From the NCBI GenBank assembly GCA_027317105.1, contig DAHVFH010000210.1, positions 5,702 through 69,701 of the forward strand: a stretch of 64,000 bases of DNA. The letters are read 5' to 3'. The stretch comes from Cytophagales bacterium (lineage in GTDB: Bacteria; Bacteroidota; Bacteroidia; Cytophagales; Cyclobacteriaceae). The notes beneath the pieces are model-generated. The model did no database searches and was not told the origin of the DNA. It saw nothing but the letters and a program-made list of their open reading frames with translations. This document shows, piece after piece, positions 56,801 to 63,650 of the stretch. The translations under genes were made by a program, and so were the position numbers. Within the stretch, counting starts at the first letter, position 1. Every line of letters starts with the position of its first letter.

Positions 56801-59800
56801 CCCGGCTGTCCCCGTCCATGTCCCTGTAAACGGTGCTGTTCCGGTAGTCAAATCCCAAACAATATCAGGGGCAGGATTGCCCAAACATACCGCACCTCCA
56901 CCTGTAGGACCAGTAGCCGCAGGGAGTGGATTCACGGTCACTGCCGTGGCGTTCGAAATAGGACTCAAACAATTTGAAGGTGCAATGCCAATAGTTTGTA
57001 CCGTATAACTTCCACTTTGAGCGATGGCATTAATAAAATAAGTTTGAGCAGTAGCACCCGCAATAGCCGAGCCATTCAAAAACCATTGGTAAGATGATGC
57101 ATTTACTGTACTAGAAGAAAGGGTAACAGAACCTCCTAAACAAAATGTTGTAAGACCAGAAGGAGTAATTGTAGGCTGAGCAGGAATTGGATTAACTATG
57201 ACTATTGCAATTGTACCTAGTACAGAAGTGCATGGGCCATTTTGTACCACTGCCTGATACTTGTAGGTAGTTTGTGCTCCCGCCACTAAGGGCACTTGCG
57301 CAGCAGTGAGAACTAACGGATTGGCAATACCTAGGGAGCCATCTGCAGCAAACGGACCACCATTTATGCTTTTTTGCCAACCAACTACCCCGCCACGTAA
57401 AGGAAGTGGGACCGTACCCGCCACGGTAATTGTCGCAGGAGGCGAGCCGCTGCATATTGTTTGCGTTGCCGGTGAAATGTCACCTCCTGCTGAAGTCCCG
57501 TAAACATTTTGCGACAACGTGGTAGGCGTGTTGATGCAAGCCTGAGGCGCTATCGTGTAAGTATAAATTGATGAAGGTGGCCCCGTCAAATTATTGGTAA
57601 CCGTTACATTTGGGGGATCCGGGGTAACGTATTGAAGGGCAATGGCAACATTACCTGTAACAAAAGTGGCTGGTTGAGGGCTTATCGCATAAGCATAAGT
57701 GGCTGTGGCACTGGGTGAGGCCGAGGGAGTAATGGTTACGGTGGCAGGAAAAGTAGAAGACCAGACATTTTGCGTGTTAAGGTTAATGGCAACCGCATTG
57801 GTTGAGTTGGCTGCGGTTATTGTTTTTATCGGTGCCGCCAGCCCTTCAGTATAAACCACTGACGTATTATTACAAACATCAGGGGCGGGGTTGGGTGTAG
57901 GAACCGCTCTTACATCCGTACCCAAGTCAATGCGTGGCTGTTGGTAAATTGCCACTTCTATCGGATCGCTTTCACAAGTATTAACTAATTGTGTTGCAAA
58001 CACAGAGAAATATCTTCCATTGGTATTGGTGGTGGAAAAGTTTACCGCCATTCCATTCCCTGTGGTATATTTGCTAGAAGACATATTGGTACTTGCACTT
58101 GACTGAATCGTAGCACCATGGGCGAGAGCGGTTGCCTTGTCCTTATAAAACTTTACGGTCGCACCGCCCGTTACACCGCCAACGGAAAAATTAATAGGTG
58201 TAGCAGTGCCATAACAAACCGAGCGACCTGTGGTTGTGAGAGCAGCAGGTTTTGTGACTATTCGAAGCGCGTTATTCGTTCCACTACTTACCAACGATCC
58301 ATCCGAGACGGTGGTATATTCTACCGGTGTGGCTGTGGGGTATGGATTGCAAACATTCCAATATTGTATCGTGATATTGAACTGCTGGCCAACTGCCTGG
58401 TTACTGGGGTCAATGGTAGAAATAACCTGGCTTAAAATTCCCGATGTTGTAGCCGTAGCCGGCACATTTAAAGCCATGACTCCATAGACATCAGTAGTTC
58501 CTGGTGTAGATGCAGGGAATGCCACAACACCAGGCACGACATATCCATTTGTTAACGGAGTGGTATTGGGTGTATTGTCAATTACAGCGGCATAAGAATT
58601 TACAAGATTCGGGTTACTTACCCAAGCGGCATTTAAGGCAGGTGTTGCGGTATTGGAAGTTACCTGTTGTCCATTCACACGAATATCAGGAATAACTGTA
58701 GCCGCAGAAACTCCACCATATACTATCCTTATCCAGCGTTGCGCATTATTTACAGGAGTTGTATTTGGATTGGCCGCTGGGGTGGACAAAATGGTTCCAT
58801 TGCCAATACAATTAAAAAGTGAGTTGTCAATAAGGACTGATCCAAAATTGCTACCTAAACAAACCAGATTGGTGGTAGTGGCACCGCCAGTTCCTACAGG
58901 TTCATCAAGTGCCCCTACTGTACCAGGAAGGTGGCTTTCGTAGTCGTAGGAGTTAAATTGTGTGTTTTTTGTGAGACTGGATATCCCTGATGCCGAATAG
59001 ACCGCAGTGGTAATTCCAAAAGGATATTCTGTAGAGGTAAAATTACAAACTCCAGTATTATTTGGATATTGGTACGAATAAGCGGCTCCATTATCGACAT
59101 TAATAATTCCTACATTGGCAGAAGCAATGTTTAGACCCGTTCTAAATGAAACATAAACGCCAGGATAATTTAATCCGCTAAAAATATTGGCAGGGAAAGT
59201 TGTCGGGGCCGGATCACCACCGCTGTTGGAAAGATAACCTTGCAGGTTAGTGGTCGCACCACCGGTTCCTGCGCCCCATGAAACATTGAGTTCATTGTTA
59301 TTGGTGCTCCACTTTGAACTGTTGCGATAACGCAAACTGTAAACATAAGTCCAACGATAGAAATTGGTGTTGACTGGGGAGCATTGATCAAGGGAAGAAG
59401 CAATTCCCTCGCTTTGGTATTGGATGTCCGTAGATCCTGTGGCAGTAGGAGTATGGTAATTTTTTGAAGTGAGAATAGGGGAAGATAGAGCTGGAAGGCC
59501 ACTTCCATTTGTAGTAAGTGAATTGGCGATGTTTGTAAATTGTATAGTCAGCGATTCACCCGGCAGAAGATAGGCAGGGTGGCCTGGAATACTGGAAGCA
59601 TCAAAACGTACCCAAACATCACCTAGCGTGCCTGAAGTAAAAGAAGCGGAGGTTGAGTAAGATCCATTAACTGCATTGCTAACAGTAATATTTGCAGTAG
59701 GTATAATATTGCCTGCTACAATTACAGTCCATTGGTTTGAAGTAGAGGTTCCATTAAGTGGACCATTGTAAAAATTAGCGTCAATTGTACGTTGGTCAAG

Positions 59801-59932
59801 AGTTAAATGGTTGGGGAAAAAACCGTTATTATTAACTGCGGCTTGAGCAAAAGTTTTTGCCGAAGAAAAAACTAAAGCCGAAAAAACTATAAAAAACCTT
59901 AGACTTTTAAAAATTGTAATAGGTAGCTTCAT
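44873..59932 (-). CDS. Giant repeat adhesin with T9SS type-B sorting domain (5019 residues)
   Basis: One uninterrupted 15-kb frame. Signal peptide at residues 8-30 (cleavage near TFAQ). Residues 30-600 are a unique N-terminal region resembling that of the 1259-residue adhesin. Residues 600-2005 hold varied Ig/PKD-like domains, each with Cys pairs. Residues 2005-3357 are 13 close tandem repeats of about 104 residues. Residues 3358-4360 hold about ten more diverged copies. PKD domains follow (YVWQWGDGND, YLWDFGDGGTSTDF), and the last 100 residues are the type-B sorting domain (IPNAFTPSSAG, MQIYDRWGNLIFESLN, GWDGYDQHGKLMPGGVYVYKL, TTQVGDVTLIR). At over 500 kDa it should be exported by T9SS as a surface filament or adhesin. 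PorP/SprF copy 2 follows. Confidence 0.95.
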   Translation of the reverse strand: MKLPITIFKSLRFFIVFSALVFSSAKTFAQAAVNNNGFFPNHLTLDQRTIDANFYNGPLNGTSTSNQWTVIVAGNIIPTANITVSNAVNGSYSTSASFTSGTLGDVWVRFDASSIPGHPAYLLPGESLTIQFTNIANSLTTNGSGLPALSSPILTSKNYHTPTATGSTDIQYQSEGIASSLDQCSPVNTNFYRWTYVYSLRYRNSSKWSTNNNELNVSWGAGTGGATTNLQGYLSNSGGDPAPTTFPANIFSGLNYPGVYVSFRTGLNIASANVGIINVDNGAAYSYQYPNNTGVCNFTSTEYPFGITTAVYSASGISSLTKNTQFNSYDYESHLPGTVGALDEPVGTGGATTTNLVCLGSNFGSVLIDNSLFNCIGNGTILSTPAANPNTTPVNNAQRWIRIVYGGVSAATVIPDIRVNGQQVTSNTATPALNAAWVSNPNLVNSYAAVIDNTPNTTPLTNGYVVPGVVAFPASTPGTTDVYGVMALNVPATATTSGILSQVISTIDPSNQAVGQQFNITIQYWNVCNPYPTATPVEYTTVSDGSLVSSGTNNALRIVTKPAALTTTGRSVCYGTATPINFSVGGVTGGATVKFYKDKATALAHGATIQSSASTNMSSSKYTTGNGMAVNFSTTNTNGRYFSVFATQLVNTCESDPIEVAIYQQPRIDLGTDVRAVPTPNPAPDVCNNTSVVYTEGLAAPIKTITAANSTNAVAINLNTQNVWSSTFPATVTITPSASPSATATYAYAISPQPATFVTGNVAIALQYVTPDPPNVTVTNNLTGPPSSIYTYTIAPQACINTPTTLSQNVYGTSAGGDISPATQTICSGSPPATITVAGTVPLPLRGGVVGWQKSINGGPFAADGSLGIANPLVLTAAQVPLVAGAQTTYKYQAVVQNGPCTSVLGTIAIVIVNPIPAQPTITPSGLTTFCLGGSVTLSSSTVNASSYQWFLNGSAIAGATAQTYFINAIAQSGSYTVQTIGIAPSNCLSPISNATAVTVNPLPAATGPTGGGAVCLGNPAPDIVWDLTTGTAPFTGTWTGTAGTYAGSFTFAQAGVVLSTVPSNTVSLTPPITTQSGTYQLQSLVDANGCVATSLGGSTSITIGGAPPNFDTAPSVTPAVTCFNGASTSDPVLSFSLDAASTSPGNYTLTYNVDGGSNSTKTFTVNLGNGDLATATSFSEVALNNTVPSPHAIKIVSILSPTGCQTIFNTTLNFTVNPLPAAPTGAIGAVSCSTNPTGSQLTVNDPGAGFTILWSTTASPTYTAAAGVLAGANNQLFTPTSNATVTYYTFTQNTTTSCLSSTSTAVTNIQDLPPAAATITAPSPSPIALCAPVTGNGASTPLTATAINGVDKGTWSFTGGVGGTAITSPNNISTAITGLPGDTPAGGTTKTVNILWTVQSKYGQLGTANACPDNTAAATININPLPTTLNPTVTFCEDVYGGGSHAGVDLTSYNSICTNGTTVVWYNNSSWSSPVGAPTNVAVSNGTKFYFKATTVLGCSNDAISSAGVLTFVVNTLPTIVPQNLSFCEDHTGTNPLIDPIPPHSGQHGPFDLTTYNTAIANGSLVNRSVGWFTDAAATLAVPTPLSYTLVGNVTLYAKVTNTITNCSNIATINLTTLPRPIDNPVIGNTSVCTGSNILLYQLTPGNNPGSTYTWSVVGTPAADVTVFGGGGTNSSNFFVLLQFPSATGTVAIDVFETLNGCTGNTNHMTVNVNAAPAANVISGATQVCTNQTLVPYTVVPANGSSTYSWVVTGATPSGSGSTINVDFGLTSPVTIQVTETASTGCVGSPANLGVTVNARPVMTSSTTSAVCSGLAPGLAFSSSVASTYAWSVVSITGSITGATVGQVGTGNLSTTFTGAGALKNLSGAVGSVTFNVTPTATAAPNCAGTTQSVVVTVNPEPVLVNPQSKTICSGQQVNYEILLSPLNLPGGTFFNWPAPVMSDASAQGSPGVNVPDGSAGTLHITDNLVNNSASSITATYTITPTSGAGCNGTARTVVVTVLPQPTLSPTLGTTKCSGSPIGVTLATAAGSVAANNYNITAVTVPGGLTPGTNAVVPATGVGSTYLSNDSYLNTTNGALTASYTVVPVSVGGCLGSQVIVNFTINPQPSLSATLDMTVCSGIATGLTLATAGGSPPAVSYNITGITIAAGLVAGGLNAVVPATNKPSNYLAADVFTNTGSTPLTVVYQAVPVSAMACPGNPPKSITITVNPEPVLGNGNAAVCSSSTIGLTLNTNGTSVAATNYNITNRTIAPGLIAGGSNAVVPASGVPAGYLASDIFTNTGGAALDVTYTIVPVSATPCSGQAKVITITINPEPVMANTLDATVCSRLATGLTLNTNGTSVAAASYNITSRSISGGLTPNVANVAVPASGVAANYLANDIFSNTGSNPLTVTYTVVPLSSSGCLGASKIITITINPEPVVSSSLDGSVCSIVPINLTLNTNGSSVAATTYNITAISIAGGLVPGANAIVPASNVAAGYLVNDTYSNTGTTPLNVTYTVVPISAANCFGVAKIITLTVSPEPVVSNTLDATICSGSPTNLTLNTNGTSVAAANYNISSVSVAFGLTASGSNAVVPATNVIPAYLINDKYTNTGNTSLAVVYTVVPLSAAGCPGPSKSITITINPEPVISGSLSTTVCSGVAVGLNLNTNGSSVAAANYNITARSIAGGLTPSGTNATVPASTVAANYLNNDVFTNTTTLPLNVTYTAAPVSGSGCLGQPQIITITINPQPVLSSSLNNTLCSSTATGLTLNTNGTSVAAASYNVTNISLAVGLSAAGTNAVIPFTGASNTYLSSDKFINTTAIPLTATYTVVPVSGANCAGSPVNVIMTIDPEPVISNLLNEIVCSDVASGLTLNTNGSSVAALNYNITARSIDPGLTPAGTNAAVPFMSVAANYLAADKFNNVTNNPLNVTYTVVGVSGATCTGAPKIITVTINPKPVLSGSLNATICSGLSTGLLLNTNGTSVAAQNYNITAISIAGGLTAAGTNATVPASGVNAGYLGSDSFTNTTAGNLNVVYTVVPVSNAGCPGVAMPVTITIEPQPVIATTLDNTLCSGLAIGLTLNTNGTSVAAANYNVMAQTISGGLVANVGNAAIPGTGVVPGYLANDKFTNTTNSALTVTYTVVPVSAVGCLGDSKVITMTINPEPVISSSLDKTVCSEANINLTLNTNGSSVGAANYTITARIIAGGLTPAGTNVTVPASNVSASYLLSDKFTNVGATPLTVKYTVVATSGSGCVGQPKIITITIDPEPVMASGLNKSICSSVATGLTLNTNGTSVGASSYNTLSISIGGSLTAAGTNAAVPSTGVANNYLSGDVFKNITNASQTLSYVVTPVSGASCVGQPITIVVTVNPEPVGSNVTDPQCATTLNHSIQSQITNGVTSVFTYTVSSDNGGVPAAPNRTVASAAAITDSYVNNTGTPANLTYTITPFSSANNCQGAVFTYVVKVSPTPVGASTLQSALCSRSAISINPQTNNITNGVTSTFTWTASYASGLTGGTGSGTGLITDNLTNLTAGVLNANYTVTPSSGACAGLPFTVTQPIDPEPVMNPILATKTICSNNASSANPTNIVLSTNGVSVAAASYDVSLVSQDAGLTGTPTTGTSLSANAIKNDVFNNIGSVPLKVVYQVTPKSSVPCLGAPFTITVTVNPEPVLAALTNSVCSKSTTNITLATGGSSVGAASYKLISVTVPATITADGGNVANLGLPQTGGVSLIVNDKYVNTTSAPVNVTYSILGISGSGCQGLPQNIVVTINPEPILVPGTSIICSGVASGIIVGTAGGSAAISQYNLKGVNVPGGLTALGTNAALGTYTVNNFLANDQYFNTTQNPINATYTIAPSTSAGCIGNDYQVVLTVNAAPAVATNLNATVCSTNASGIVLATTSTSAAAANYNITNIVISSGLSQTSGNVGFPRNGVATTEIQNDKFTNTNTTNAPLTVTYTIVPVSGAGCFGPPKDIVLTVEPTVVATGVAATNICSNTTTNIVLNSPSTPTAGSISFNYTASSSVGGQMSGFTPLASNLPNGSVIADKPVNNTSTQATLTYTITPFAPGAKGGAGCSGTPITVLVHVDPIPQLSASPPIQTICEGVAANIVLTSATVPSAGGTMKFNVTSVVPDAGLTMTSAPVASYTSGQSIADIWSNSNTAMSTATYTLQPVVNGGLGCVGNPVTITLNVNPSPNVTAAIINPTLSPPAICSNDLINISLSDDVSSTVNSWTASVTSGAAKGFSNGAGDLIFQNLQNTGSVPAIIHYVITPKASGCAGPPVPIDIEVDPIPNVLFTAVPSVCYGATLNIPLSSSVAGTNFTWTVDPNNSGVPTASASGTLINQVVTDTLTNAQDYLTYTITATGPGATACQSNPKIMSVLAAPKLNGLFQNDSTWLCTGSKDFLQIALEGQAPFNFTYTDGSSNFTLTKAGNFKSIQIQPTASTTYKLVSITDNLGCSAPLTSQVVYTVGQTNATFNILSSLAACSPEPTTFQYNQNAGTTYVWQWGDGNDSTYTATTSVTGQTLKHIFYNSSRTSTLKANTILTTSLDSDFPGGCSKNSSKSITVYAQLQANVSVDKPVICSGDNVKLTNQTAGVLSTGNSWFYQYPGDATQFGSTNTINTNYTLTLDPTKTNPQIVNIVYNATNGNCTADTTIQVTVYKSVAANFTFVAPNFVGGNSTVTYTNTSVAASDWPDFQFGWNFGVDATPAALTSSTSPLNVNYASPGPRDVTLTAVNVAAQTAGLTCSSMITKTVEILLAPLMAQFQIDPTRGCYPTKVTVTQNLSTGDRYNWAVIDLIRRDTVASSNAALPVFSVGSDGSYFVSLVTSSSKTGQTASDTLHFVIYPKPQPIFDAYPTTVYVPDQPINTLNGSGSSANQYLWDFGDGGTSTDFQPSYQYKFQGVDTLRFTAQYDHGSGVICSASSFKIIIAKQGGAAKIPNAFTPSSAGPSGGVGGVDLYNYIFLPQVKGVEEFNMQIYDRWGNLIFESLNQSIGWDGYDQHGKLMPGGVYVYKLTLRLSDQSRTTQVGDVTLIR
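49860..53915 (-). repeat. 13-copy tandem repeat array inside the giant adhesin
   Basis: Thirteen consecutive units of 307-321 nt (about 312 nt, 104 residues). Each holds a motif like CSGxATGLTLNTNGTSVAA, then NYNITxxSIAGGL, NAxVPASGV, YLANDxFTNTG, PLTVTYTVVPVSG, CxGxxKxITITINPEPV. Anchors at the Cys codon recur near 53880, 53573, 53252, 52943, 52630, 52320, 52010, 51697, 51385, 51074, 50760, 50447 and 50139. The protein is more alike than the DNA, where third positions differ widely. Confidence 0.93.
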
Positions 59933-60078
59933 CCGGTATAGGCAGTATCTAATGGTTTATATTCCAGAGCCGTACCAAGTGTAACCGTTGCAAGACTCTG
60001 CAATTCTCAAACTTATTGATTATTTCTTCAAAAAGGAAATAAATCAAGTCGAGCGGGTGATCAGCGTGTTAAATCCCC

Positions 60079-60086
60079 TACCTTTG
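60079..60086 (+). promoter_or_regulatory. -7 promoter element before pyrG
   Basis: TACCTTTG fits TAnnTTTG in full and lies 23 nt before the pyrG ATG, implying a leader of about 17 nt. The -33 box is not clear. Confidence 0.5.
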
Positions 60087-60109
60087 CGGCTTCATTTTTT
60101 TGCCATACC

Positions 60110-61726
60110 ATGTCTTCTGCAAAATACATCTTCGTTACCGGTGGCGTTACCTCTTCGTTGGGGAAAGGGATTATCTCGGCTTCGCTGGGGAAACTCCTCC
60201 AGGCCCGTGGGTTTACCGTCACCATCCAGAAATTCGATCCCTACATTAATATAGACCCCGGCACACTCAACCCCTACGAGCATGGCGAGTGCTATGTCAC
60301 CGATGATGGGGCCGAAACCGACCTCGATTTGGGTCATTATGAGCGTTTTTTGAATGTCCGTACCTCTCAGGCCAATAACGTGACCACCGGTCGCATCTAT
60401 AATAACGTCATCACCAAAGAACGGCTTGGGGAATACCTTGGCAAGACTGTTCAGGTAGTGCCACACATCACCGATGAAATAAAGCACAATATCTTTTTGT
60501 TGGGTGAAAGTGGGCAGTATGATTTTATCGTCACAGAGATTGGTGGATCTGTTGGGGACATTGAATCCCTGCCATTTGTAGAGGCCGTGCGCCAGGTGCG
60601 CTGGGACCTTGGGGCGAATCACTCCATGGTGATACACCTTACGCTTATCCCCTACCTCAAAGCTGCTAAGGAACTAAAAACAAAACCCACGCAGCACTCG
60701 GTAAAAGAGCTCCTCTCCTACGGAATTCAGCCCGACATTTTAGTGTGCCGCACCGAGTTGCCCTTGTCGAATGATATCCGTAAAAAATTAGCCCTTTTTT
60801 GCAACGTGAACGTCAACTCGGTAATTGAAGCCATCGATGCTGATACCATCTACGATGTGCCCATGTTAATGAAAAAGGAAAAACTGGATGAGCGCGTGCT
60901 CTCCAAACTTAAAATGACTTCCAAGCAAGAGCCTGACCTGGAGCAATGGAAAGTATTTTTAGGCAAACTCAAAAATCCACTAAACGAAGTAACCGTTGGC
61001 CTGGTCGGCAAATATGTGTCCCTACCCGATGCGTATAAGTCCATTGCGGAAGCCTTCATCCATGCGGGTTCGGAAAACGACTGCAAAGTAAACGTGATCT
61101 GGATTTCCTCGGAAGACATTCATACCGATACGGTAGAAAATATCCTTGGAAATTTAGATGCCGTACTGGTAGCACCCGGCTTTGGCGAGCGTGGGATGGA
61201 AGGGAAAATAGCAGCCATAAAATATGTGCGCGAAAATAAGATTCCTTTCCTCGGTATTTGCCTTGGCATGCAGTGTGCAGTGGTGGAATTTTCGATAAAT
61301 GTGCTCGGTCTGGCCGATGCCAGCTCCACGGAGCTCAACCCAAAAACAAAGCATCCCGTCATCGATATGATGGAAGAACAGAAAAAAATTACAACAAAAG
61401 GCGGCACCATGCGGCTTGGCTCTTATGTCTGTAAACTTAAAAAGGGATCGAAAGCACACCATGTGTATGGCGACACCTTGATCCATGAAAGGCACCGGCA
61501 CCGCTATGAGTTCAACAATAAATACCTGGATCAAATTGAAGAAGCTGGCATGAAAGCGGTAGGCGTCAATCCGGAATCGGGCTTAGTGGAGGTCATCGAA
61601 TTAAAAGATCATCCCTGGTTTATCGGTGTGCAATACCATCCCGAATTGCGGAGCACGGTGCTGAACCCACATCCACTCTTTGTGAAATTTGTGGCCGCAG
61701 CCATGGAGCATAAAATCCAAAATTGA
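60110..61726 (+). CDS. pyrG: CTP synthase
   Basis: A 538-residue cytoplasmic enzyme that aminates UTP to CTP using glutamine and ATP. The amidoligase domain starts with the P-loop GGVTSSLGKGI and contains IQKFDPYINIDPGTLNPYEHGE and TDLDLGHYERF. The C-terminal glutamine amidotransferase domain has the nucleophile in GICLGMQCAVVEF and the His-Glu pair in YHPEL. The length is the family norm. It is followed after 89 nt by yidC on the same strand. An AT-rich spacer (61727-61815) with imperfect direct and inverted copies of AATTCAAGA-type sequence lies between them. Confidence 0.97.
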   Translation: MSSAKYIFVTGGVTSSLGKGIISASLGKLLQARGFTVTIQKFDPYINIDPGTLNPYEHGECYVTDDGAETDLDLGHYERFLNVRTSQANNVTTGRIYNNVITKERLGEYLGKTVQVVPHITDEIKHNIFLLGESGQYDFIVTEIGGSVGDIESLPFVEAVRQVRWDLGANHSMVIHLTLIPYLKAAKELKTKPTQHSVKELLSYGIQPDILVCRTELPLSNDIRKKLALFCNVNVNSVIEAIDADTIYDVPMLMKKEKLDERVLSKLKMTSKQEPDLEQWKVFLGKLKNPLNEVTVGLVGKYVSLPDAYKSIAEAFIHAGSENDCKVNVIWISSEDIHTDTVENILGNLDAVLVAPGFGERGMEGKIAAIKYVRENKIPFLGICLGMQCAVVEFSINVLGLADASSTELNPKTKHPVIDMMEEQKKITTKGGTMRLGSYVCKLKKGSKAHHVYGDTLIHERHRHRYEFNNKYLDQIEEAGMKAVGVNPESGLVEVIELKDHPWFIGVQYHPELRSTVLNPHPLFVKFVAAAMEHKIQN

Positions 61727-61815
61727 AAATTCAAGAATCAAAATTGAATAACCAGTTTTAAAATTTAGCTCATTACTTTTGAATTTTTAATGTTAAATCT
61801 TGAATTATAAAAAAA

Positions 61816-63597
61816 ATGGATAGGAATTCGGCCATTGGCCTTACATTGATTGCGTTGTTGTTGTTGCTGTACTTTTATTTTTTCTCCCCTCCCACACCTG
61901 CTCCTCAAGAAGAAAAATCGGTCTTGAAAGAATTGCCGATAAAAAAAGATAGCACCACGCAAAAAAAATCAGCGCAAGCGTTTGATAGCATTGCCGTAAA
62001 ACAATATGGAAACTTGGGTTCTTTCCTTTCCGGAAAAGAGTCACTCATCTCTGTTGAAAATGAGGTGTTAAAAATCACTTTCAGCAACCGCGCTACCTTC
62101 ACGCTGGTCAACCTTAAGAACTACAAGACCTACCACCAAAAACCCTTAGATTTGGTTAATGATGGCAACAATTCGTTTGCTTTGGTTACCAACTACCAGG
62201 GTCAGAATGTAGACCTCTACAGTTTGCATTACGAGACGCAAATGACCAAGGTGGGCGACACTTCAAGGGTTACGTTTACGGCCCGGCTTTCTGAAAATTC
62301 ATACATTAAACATACCTATTCTATACCCGCAGCAGGTTACCAGATCGGGTATAAATTGGAAACACAAGGTATTACATTGGGGCAAAGTGCGGCCTTCTCA
62401 TGGGTTGATGATATCCCATTACAAGAAAAAGATCTCAAGGACAGCAGAAATAAAACAACGATCAATTATTATTCTATTGACGGCTCCTTCGATGGACTTT
62501 CCGATACCTCTCCTGACTCAAAAGCGGTAAGCAACCCATTGCGGTGGGCGGCCATAAAACAAAAATTTTTCCTGAGTGCTATTTTCGCCAAAGGCGATTT
62601 CGCCTCGGGTTCATTTGCCACCACGTTCGATGACAAGGATTCATCGTACGTGAAGCGGGCCGAAGTAAATCTTTCCATCCCTGCCGAAGCCATGGCTTCG
62701 AAAAAAGCCAACTTCACCTATTACTTTGGTCCAAACGATTATAAAATCACCAAAGAAGTGGGGCATGAATTCTCTCGCAATATGTACCTCGGCTGGCCGC
62801 CAGTAATCTGGGTAAACAAATTTTTGTTGATGCCCGTGTTCAACTTCTTGCAATCCTTTATTGGCAACTACGGCATTATCATTTTGCTCTTGGTGCTGTT
62901 CATGAAGCTCTTGCTGATGCCGCTGACCTACACTTCGTACATGGGCATGGCGAAGATGCGGTTGCTTAAACCCGAACTGGATGCCATCAAAGAAAAAAAT
63001 GGCGACAACCAAACGCAAGCCCAGCAAGATCAGATGAAGCTGTATCAGCAAGCGGGCGTCAATCCGTTTGCCGGTTGCATTCCTTTGCTCCTGCAGATGC
63101 CTATTTTGTTTTCGATGTTCTACTTATTTCCCAACTCGATCGACTTGCGCCAGCAGCCTTTCCTCTGGGCTGAAGATCTTTCCACCTGGGATTCAATTCT
63201 CACGTTGCCATTTACCGTACCTTTTGGCTATGGAAACCACGTGAGTCTTTTTGTATTGCTCATGACTGCCTCACAGATCGTATTTCAATGGCAAAACAAT
63301 CAAATCCAATCCGTGCAAGGCCCCATGAAATCGATGGGCTATGTGATGCCGTTGATTTTCTTGTTTGTACTGAACTCATTTTCATCCGGCTTGAGTTTCT
63401 ACTATTTCATTTCCAACCTGATTACGTTTGCCCAACAGGCCATCATCAAACGATTTGTAGATGAAGACAAGATTATTGCCATCATGGACGAAAACAAGAA
63501 AAAGGCGGCCAGTGGCACGACCAAAAAGTCGAAGTTTATGTCCAAATTGGAGGAAGCCATGAAGGCGGGTGACGAAGCCCGGAAGAAGAAGAAATAA
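61816..63597 (+). CDS. yidC: Membrane protein insertase YidC (Gram-negative type)
   Basis: A 593-residue inner-membrane insertase. It has an N-terminal membrane segment (about residues 5-23), a large periplasmic domain (30-320), and the conserved five-helix core from about 345 on with MPLTYTSYMGMAKMRLLKPELDAIKEK and NPFAGCIPLLLQMPILFSMFY. In the first core helix the sequence LFMKLLLMPLT has Lys where E. coli YidC has the groove Arg, probably still a positive charge in the groove. The C-terminal tail is basic (EEAMKAGDEARKKKK). It works with SecYEG and alone on small membrane proteins. Confidence 0.96.
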   Translation: MDRNSAIGLTLIALLLLLYFYFFSPPTPAPQEEKSVLKELPIKKDSTTQKKSAQAFDSIAVKQYGNLGSFLSGKESLISVENEVLKITFSNRATFTLVNLKNYKTYHQKPLDLVNDGNNSFALVTNYQGQNVDLYSLHYETQMTKVGDTSRVTFTARLSENSYIKHTYSIPAAGYQIGYKLETQGITLGQSAAFSWVDDIPLQEKDLKDSRNKTTINYYSIDGSFDGLSDTSPDSKAVSNPLRWAAIKQKFFLSAIFAKGDFASGSFATTFDDKDSSYVKRAEVNLSIPAEAMASKKANFTYYFGPNDYKITKEVGHEFSRNMYLGWPPVIWVNKFLLMPVFNFLQSFIGNYGIIILLLVLFMKLLLMPLTYTSYMGMAKMRLLKPELDAIKEKNGDNQTQAQQDQMKLYQQAGVNPFAGCIPLLLQMPILFSMFYLFPNSIDLRQQPFLWAEDLSTWDSILTLPFTVPFGYGNHVSLFVLLMTASQIVFQWQNNQIQSVQGPMKSMGYVMPLIFLFVLNSFSSGLSFYYFISNLITFAQQAIIKRFVDEDKIIAIMDENKKKAASGTTKKSKFMSKLEEAMKAGDEARKKKK

Positions 63598-63650
63598 TTT
63601 ATCGATTTGCCTTATCGGCAGATTGAATTTCTTTCAGGTTTTGAAATATG

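Noticed and set aside
45822..59100. Many plus-strand open frames inside the giant adhesin
   Set aside because: They recur with the repeat period, lack recognisable domains and lie opposite a strong coding frame; shadows.
61727..61815. Inverted repeats between pyrG and yidC as a terminator
   Set aside because: The stem is AT-only and imperfect, with no clear T run.
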